Shown one piece after another: positions 9,756-14,016 of a stretch of 14,016 nt of DNA. A program made the position numbers and the translations under genes. Origin of the DNA: Cudoniella acicularis (taxonomy: Eukaryota; Ascomycota; Leotiomycetes; Helotiales; Helotiaceae); NCBI GenBank assembly GCA_013054445.1, contig JAAMPI010001475.1:1-14016 (forward strand). The letters run 5' to 3'. How positions within the stretch are numbered: the stretch's first letter is position 1; every line of letters begins with the position of its first letter. Below the pieces are notes generated by a model. It was not told the DNA's origin, made no database searches, and saw nothing but the letters and a program-made list of their open reading frames with translations.

Positions 9756-10445
9756 TTGAAACTTGAAACAACCATGAAATTTTTTGTTGCGCGCCGAGGT
9801 CACGGACATGTTTCAACAGCTGCATAAAAATTGCTTTTGCCATCTGGACGGGACGGAAGTCTCGGGCGTTGGGAGACGCCTTTTGGCAAGTTCTTTTCTC
9901 TGCGATTTTTGAAGCAGTGCGAGTTGGCACTTAAGGTCGAGATGAGGCTATATGTATGGTGTGCATGTACGGTACACTCTTATAGTGTAATTGCAGTCGC
10001 AGCGTTTTGTTTGATCGGCTTACCCGGTGCCTCTCTCCCTGTCAGGATCTAAATTTAGGCGAACCGACATGTCCAGCACGCCCCCTTTTTCAGCTTCAGC
10101 TTTTGTCCTGACTCCCCACTCCCGATTCCTGTGATCGCTCGTTGGAGCACCCAAAGAATCAATTCTTTTGGGACATACCAGATCGAACACAGCAGCGCGA
10201 TCGTCGGCCTCGTGAAGGCCGGCAGTTCTGGCAGTTCACGAAACAGACGACTCAGAGTCTGAAGGTTGACGCGCACGGCAGGCTATCGTCCCCCACAGGC
10301 TTACGAGTCCCCTCCAAAGTCCAGAATCGTCAAACCACACGTTACTCTACCACGGTCCACAGAACCTCGCCACACCAAATAAGTGACATTGTTACATGAT
10401 TTCGGTAGCCTTATTGGCTATTTCGCCTATCGTGATTCGTGCAGG

Positions 10446-10460
10446 CTGTACGAAGTACAG
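10446..10460. promoter_or_regulatory. CTGTAC-GAA-GTACAG palindrome
   Basis: Two perfect 6-bp arms surround GAA. It is followed by a short direct repeat, CTACAGG twice, near 10463-10477. Symmetry suggests a dimer-binding site, but at about 1.4 kb upstream of the third gene the target, if any, is unclear. Confidence 0.25.
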
Positions 10461-11505
10461 GGCCTACAGGCTACAGGCCGCCTCACGAGGAAATTCAAGT
10501 GTTGTGGATCGTGTGGCAGCTTGGATGCTGTGGAACGGAGTTTTAGAACTATTCCGGACGATTTTCCTGTCCGTGCCGCATGATCTTCCGTACCCTCTCG
10601 GTTGGGTCAACAAATATCAGCTTAAAATACAACCCCCCCCTTTGACATGCTGCAGCTCCCCCCTTTTCTGACCTAAATTACCTACTGTTCACGAATTGGG
10701 ACACTTGCAAGAACATGTCTCTCCGTTTACACTGTGTAGAGTTTCTCCTCCTTGAATGATTCTTTGTATAAGTGCCCTTGCATCGAGGCGTTTAAAACGG
10801 CCTCAAGACAAGCGCGCGCCTTGCTTCCTTGCATTTACTTGGATACTTGAATACGAGAATGAAATTGGCGGCGGGGGCTTACTGTATTTAATTTTAAAAG
10901 GGATAGGCGTTGGTTTATCGAAATGGGGGTGGCTGCGTATATGAACCCCCTTGACAAGTCTGACCGCGAATTCGCAATAACTGTATCAAAAATGTGGCTT
11001 CGTACGTCAGCCAACGACTATTGGGCTTTTTCTGACGCGATGGCCATAGCTTGGCGAGAGCATTGGGGTCTCAGACTGGTATCAACTTTCGTCTTATTGC
11101 GAGTTTTGTCGAGTTCATCGCAGCATTTTCCTTCTCAAGAAACCGAACGAAACAAAACGTCGCAACGTGGGAGTTTTTATAGGTCGCGGGCCGGCATCCG
11201 TAAACGGGTTCGGCAAGGACGATCCTGTAAGAGCGTGGAGCCTTGGATCGTGTTCATCGCTAGAGCACATGTGTTCCGGACCAACCAAGAACCTGGACAC
11301 CGCTGCGGCTTCAAAGCAAACGGCGATGACCATGGTCAAAGATAGGGTGTTCTCCGGGGACCGGGTCAGTCTGGTCAACTTGCACCTCCGTATTTCACAC
11401 AGAGTCACAGACAGGGTCACATTGAGGAAAACACCCAATGGGCTTCATTTCAAAACCTAAAATGCCCTCATGCTTGATTTGCTGTTGGGAGGGTAGGGAA
11501 AGCAG

Positions 11506-11516
11506 CCAATGATTGG
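11506..11516. promoter_or_regulatory. Back-to-back CCAAT boxes (CCAAT-G-ATTGG)
   Basis: CCAAT (11506-11510) and its reverse complement ATTGG (11512-11516) are separated by one base, forming an 11-bp dyad 322 bp upstream of the third gene. CCAAT is the known target of the fungal HAP/CBC complex. Spacing this tight would probably let only one complex bind at a time. Its use here is inferred from position. Confidence 0.4.
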
Positions 11517-11718
11517 TGGCCTAGGACACCTTAACGAGAACCACTCACCACGGCTCTGCAAGGGAGGGAAAAGGAGGGCTTAGTTTGGGGTCTGACAGCT
11601 GTTGGCTTTGTCTAATCCTGTCGGTGGCGCAGTTGCACCGTTGCAGGAAGGGAAGCCTGCAGTTGGGGAGGGGCATTGTGGGCTGGGGCCACGAGGCAAA
11701 GGATACAGCATTCCTCAT

Positions 11719-11820
11719 ATGTCTCGACAGGCCCCGCGCCAGCCCGGTGTCATCGACTTTAATTGTTGCTTGGCTCCCAGATGTTTCGATCGAGTCTTGC
11801 GGTTCTGTCGTGATTTTTAA
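11719..11820 (+). promoter_or_regulatory. Possible upstream ORFs in the leader of the third gene
   Basis: An ATG at 11719 opens a 33-residue frame ending with TAA at 11818-11820, 17 nt before the main start. A second ATG at 11781 opens a 10-residue frame ending with TGA at 11811-11813. If the transcript begins upstream of 11719 both would be read before the main ORF and could lower its translation. No clear TATA box fixes the transcription start, so they may not be in the mRNA. A 6-bp-arm palindrome, AAGAAG-T-CTTCTT, sits at 11822-11834 just before the start. Confidence 0.25.
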
Positions 11821-11837
11821 AAAGAAGTCTTCTTAGG

Positions 11838-13159
11838 ATGGGACAAATGGCTAACGGTGTCTCATCTCGATTGAAGACGCCTTGGGTGGTTGCCATTATT
11901 GCGCTGGTTCTAATTTGGTCTTTATATACTTTGGATATTCCCTCCGTTAGATTATCTGCTGTAAGTCGCAAAGCTAAGAAGCTCATGGATGTAGACTGTC
12001 CTTATACTGATATGAAAACAGTTATCGGGACACGAGGAAACAGCCCAAACGCAAACGCAAGCAGGCGCAGAGAATGATGCCACTGTGGTTACGATAGAGA
12101 CTGCGAGTCAAGTCATTGAAGGAGGTGTATCGATTCCAACCAGTACTGGATCCTCGAACCCACTTCCACCTACAACATCGCCGAAAGAGGGAGAAGAAAC
12201 TGCTGCGACGAACTCCGATCGACCCCTCATTCTCTATGCTTATTCGGACGGAAAGACCGACTCTGCTCGCATCAACCTCGAGTTTTTTATCAAACATGGT
12301 TTACATGGTGCTGCTGACTTCATTTTCATCCTGAATGGCAAAACGAACGCCACTGAAATTATTCCTAACGAGTCGAATATCCGAGTCGTCCAGCGGGAAA
12401 ACGATTGCTACGATCTGGGAGCCTACGCGGAAGTGCTCACGACGGAAGATCTGTACAAGAAGTACAAGCGCTTCGTCATGCTGAACGCCAGCATCCGGGG
12501 ACCTTTCTTGCCTTATTGGGCAAAAGGCTGTTGGAGCGACATGTATCTTGGACGAATAACAGATGAAGTGAAGGTAATAAACAAGTCTACCACTTTTCAC
12601 CCGTTTTTGACGAAACTAACCAATCCCCCAGCTCGTCGGAATGACCGGTAACTGCTGGCCAGCCTTCCACGTTCAATCCATGATCTGGGCCACGGATATG
12701 ATCGGCATCGAGACGCTCCTCTTCCCCAGTGAAGCCACCGTCGCAGCCTTCAAAGCGAAAGGCGTACCACACATCAACAAGAGCACCCGCGACGGCGACG
12801 AAGACAAAAAGACGCCGCCTGCCCCTCCCCAAAAACCCGGCATAAATAGCTGCTTCCACACATGGTCCTCAGCCGTCAACGCAGAAGTGGGGGCATCCTC
12901 GCTCATCGAAGCCGCGGGCTACAAACTTGACGTCATGATGGCTGCGTATCACGGAATGAAGGACTACGAGGCGAAATGCCCGAAAGACGGCAACGGTGAC
13001 GTGTTGTGGAATAACAAGTACTATGGCACGAACGTGCATCCGTTTGAGACGGTTTTCATCAAGGCGAATCGGGATGTGGATCCTGTGGGTCTGGAGAAGC
13101 ATACTGAGTGGATGAATGGGAGGGAGTATTCCAGCTATGAGTTTTGCAAGGCGATGTAA
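11838..13159 (+). CDS. Type II membrane protein, RgpF-like glycan biosynthesis enzyme
   Basis: Three exons: 11838..11960, 12022..12573, 12632..13159; 1203 nt, 400 aa. Introns of 61 and 58 nt are both phase 0 with GT-AG ends and CTGAT and CTAAC branch sites. Residues about 15-32 (WVVAIIALVLIWSLY core) form one membrane segment behind a short basic N-terminus, so a type II signal anchor with a lumenal catalytic part is likely. A Ser/Thr/Pro/Glu-rich stem (42-107) follows. The conserved part has RPLILYAYSDG (108-118), NDCYDLGAYAEV (168-179), RFVMLNASIRGPFLPYW (191-207), KLVGMTGNCWPAFHVQSMIW (225-244) and YYGTNVHPFETVF (355-367). The N..YDLGAY, LN.S..GPF and GMT...H.QS motifs recall rhamnan synthesis F (RgpF) proteins; this is motif recognition, not a search result. 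Sequons occur at Asn 150, 157, 196 and 274. There is no clear central DXD; the only DVD is at 373-375. Donor and acceptor are unknown. A second in-frame ATG is codon 4. Confidence 0.82.
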
Positions 13160-13966
13160 AAGTATCTTATCCTCCTGGAGGGGTATACCGTCTCTGTGAG
13201 AGGGTTGGAATCTCCGAACTGTTCTTGACTCGAAACAAAAAAAGAGGGCGGCTAAAATTGAGGTTTTGGTTTTGGGAAAGCATTTTTATGTGGAGCGGGG
13301 GTGGCGTTTTTGGGATGGCAAACTTTTGGTGTTCCATACCGTCTGTACCAGTATATCTTACCTGGATTGGGATACGGGATATTGGGGATTGGAAACTCGT
13401 TCGTGTGTTGTATAGTATACGCGATGATACCAGATACCAGGGCGGATTTGAATGGCTTACATTTGCATGAGCCTGGCCGTCTTTTCGTTTGTTGGATGGG
13501 AAATATAACATATAGATTTTGAGACAGGGAAATCAACTAAGTTTGTTTATAATTTACTTGGGAAACATGCACTGGTGCTTCATTCTTCCTGGAGAAGGGA
13601 CTGAGTTTAACTATATGAAGTGTTTATACGTTTTTCTATTAACTATAAACTTCCGTGGAACTATCTCTTTCGTGGTCTTCTGCACGAGTATTATACATAT
13701 CTGAAACCCGACGTTTTATGTGTGGTTGTCTAGTATGGTGTGGTGGTAAGAGCTAGATATATAGTTCTAAAACTCCCGTTCCTAAGCAGGTCGAGCGTGT
13801 GTGCCACCCACCTCTCTTTTCTACACAAAGCTTGCTTCACCCTCAATCTTGCATCTTCAATACGGTAGGTACTACGAGGTTTTACTCTCCAGAAACGTAA
13901 TCAAGAAAACAAAAGAAGACAAAACCACTACTGTTAGGGGAGAAGGAAGCGAACATGTGATTTCAC
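13160..13966. other. 3' flank of the third gene, no convincing gene
   Basis: The first part should be 3' UTR: a CCTCC-T-GGAGG mini-palindrome at 13171-13181 lies just past the stop, followed by A-rich and T-rich patches. Both strands contain open frames of 60-115 codons here, but they overlap each other, lack motifs and have AT-rich spacer composition. No RNA gene was recognised. Confidence 0.5.
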
Positions 13967-14008
13967 ACTCTTCTCTTTCCCCTTCTCTTCTTTTCTTTCT
14001 CCCTTGCT
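13967..14008 (+). promoter_or_regulatory. Pyrimidine tract, probable promoter of a gene past the right edge
   Basis: A CT-rich run of about 40 nt (CTCTTCTCTTTCC, then CTTCTCTTCTTTTCTTTCTCCC) follows a purine-rich, A-rich stretch. Such tracts commonly lie just upstream of transcription starts in filamentous fungi. It suggests a plus-strand gene starting beyond 14016. Only the promoter would be in the window. Confidence 0.35.
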
Positions 14009-14016
14009 TACACTAC

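Larger units (their letters stand above)
9615..11505. other. Intergenic spacer after the zinc-cluster gene, no convincing gene
   Basis: It should hold the 3' UTR of the zinc-cluster gene and distal upstream sequence of the third gene. Frames such as 10396-10671 and 10923-11345 (plus) start at ATG but show no family motif. Visible structure includes inverted repeats at 9710-9755 and 9755-9817, near-palindromes at 10150-10172 and 10205-10221, a GTAC dyad at 10446-10460 and short homopolymer C runs near 10630. No tRNA or mobile element was recognised. Confidence 0.5.

Noticed and set aside
10150..10172. CCCAAAGAAT / ATTCTTTTGGG near-palindrome
   Set aside because: The arms differ by one inserted T and no gene boundary or terminator context supports it. 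Eukaryotic genes do not use such hairpins as intrinsic terminators.
10923..11345. 140-codon ATG-initiated frame between the second and third genes
   Set aside because: No recognised motif, a run of basic residues in the second half, and overlapping frames on both strands from 11115 onward.
424..13159. A complete secondary-metabolite gene cluster
   Set aside because: The three genes are a methyltransferase, a transcription factor and a glycan-type enzyme. No backbone synthase, oxidase or transporter is present, so the label is not supported.

Overview
The window reads as nuclear DNA of a filamentous ascomycete (Pezizomycotina; possibly Leotiomycetes, but the class is a guess). The support is twelve short spliceosomal introns (45-129 nt) with GT-AG ends, most with CTAAC/CTGAC/CTAAT branch sites, a Zn2Cys6 transcription factor, a TAM/LaeA-like methyltransferase, TATA and CCAAT signals, and long intergenic spacers. 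No bacterial-style operon, rRNA, tRNA, CRISPR array or intact transposon was recognised.

Layout. 1-423: 3' flank of the first gene. 424-1726 (minus): two-exon SAM-dependent methyltransferase, 417 aa, with a repetitive Asp-rich tail. 1727-6689: a 5-kb spacer between two divergent genes. Its left half is GC-richer and holds simple repeats and one promoter-like stretch with a doubtful small ORF near 2772; its right half is AT-richer and shows no gene. 6690-9614 (plus): ten-exon Zn2Cys6/Fungal_trans transcription factor, 763 aa, preceded by a good TATA box. 9615-11837: 2.2-kb spacer with inverted repeats, a CCAAT dyad and two possible upstream ORFs. 11838-13159 (plus): three-exon type II membrane protein, 400 aa, related by motif to rhamnan-synthesis-F-type glycan enzymes. 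13160-14016: 3' flank ending in a pyrimidine tract that looks like the promoter of a gene beyond the right edge.

How the genes may work together. The methyltransferase (possibly a regulator of the LaeA type) and the zinc-cluster factor are divergent and share one upstream region, so co-regulation is possible but not shown. The third gene is probably a Golgi/secretory protein for glycan assembly. No polyketide synthase, NRPS, terpene cyclase or other backbone enzyme is present, so this is not by itself a secondary-metabolite cluster. The exon models were assembled by hand from splice signals, reading-frame continuity and family motifs; every one closes in frame with a length divisible by three.
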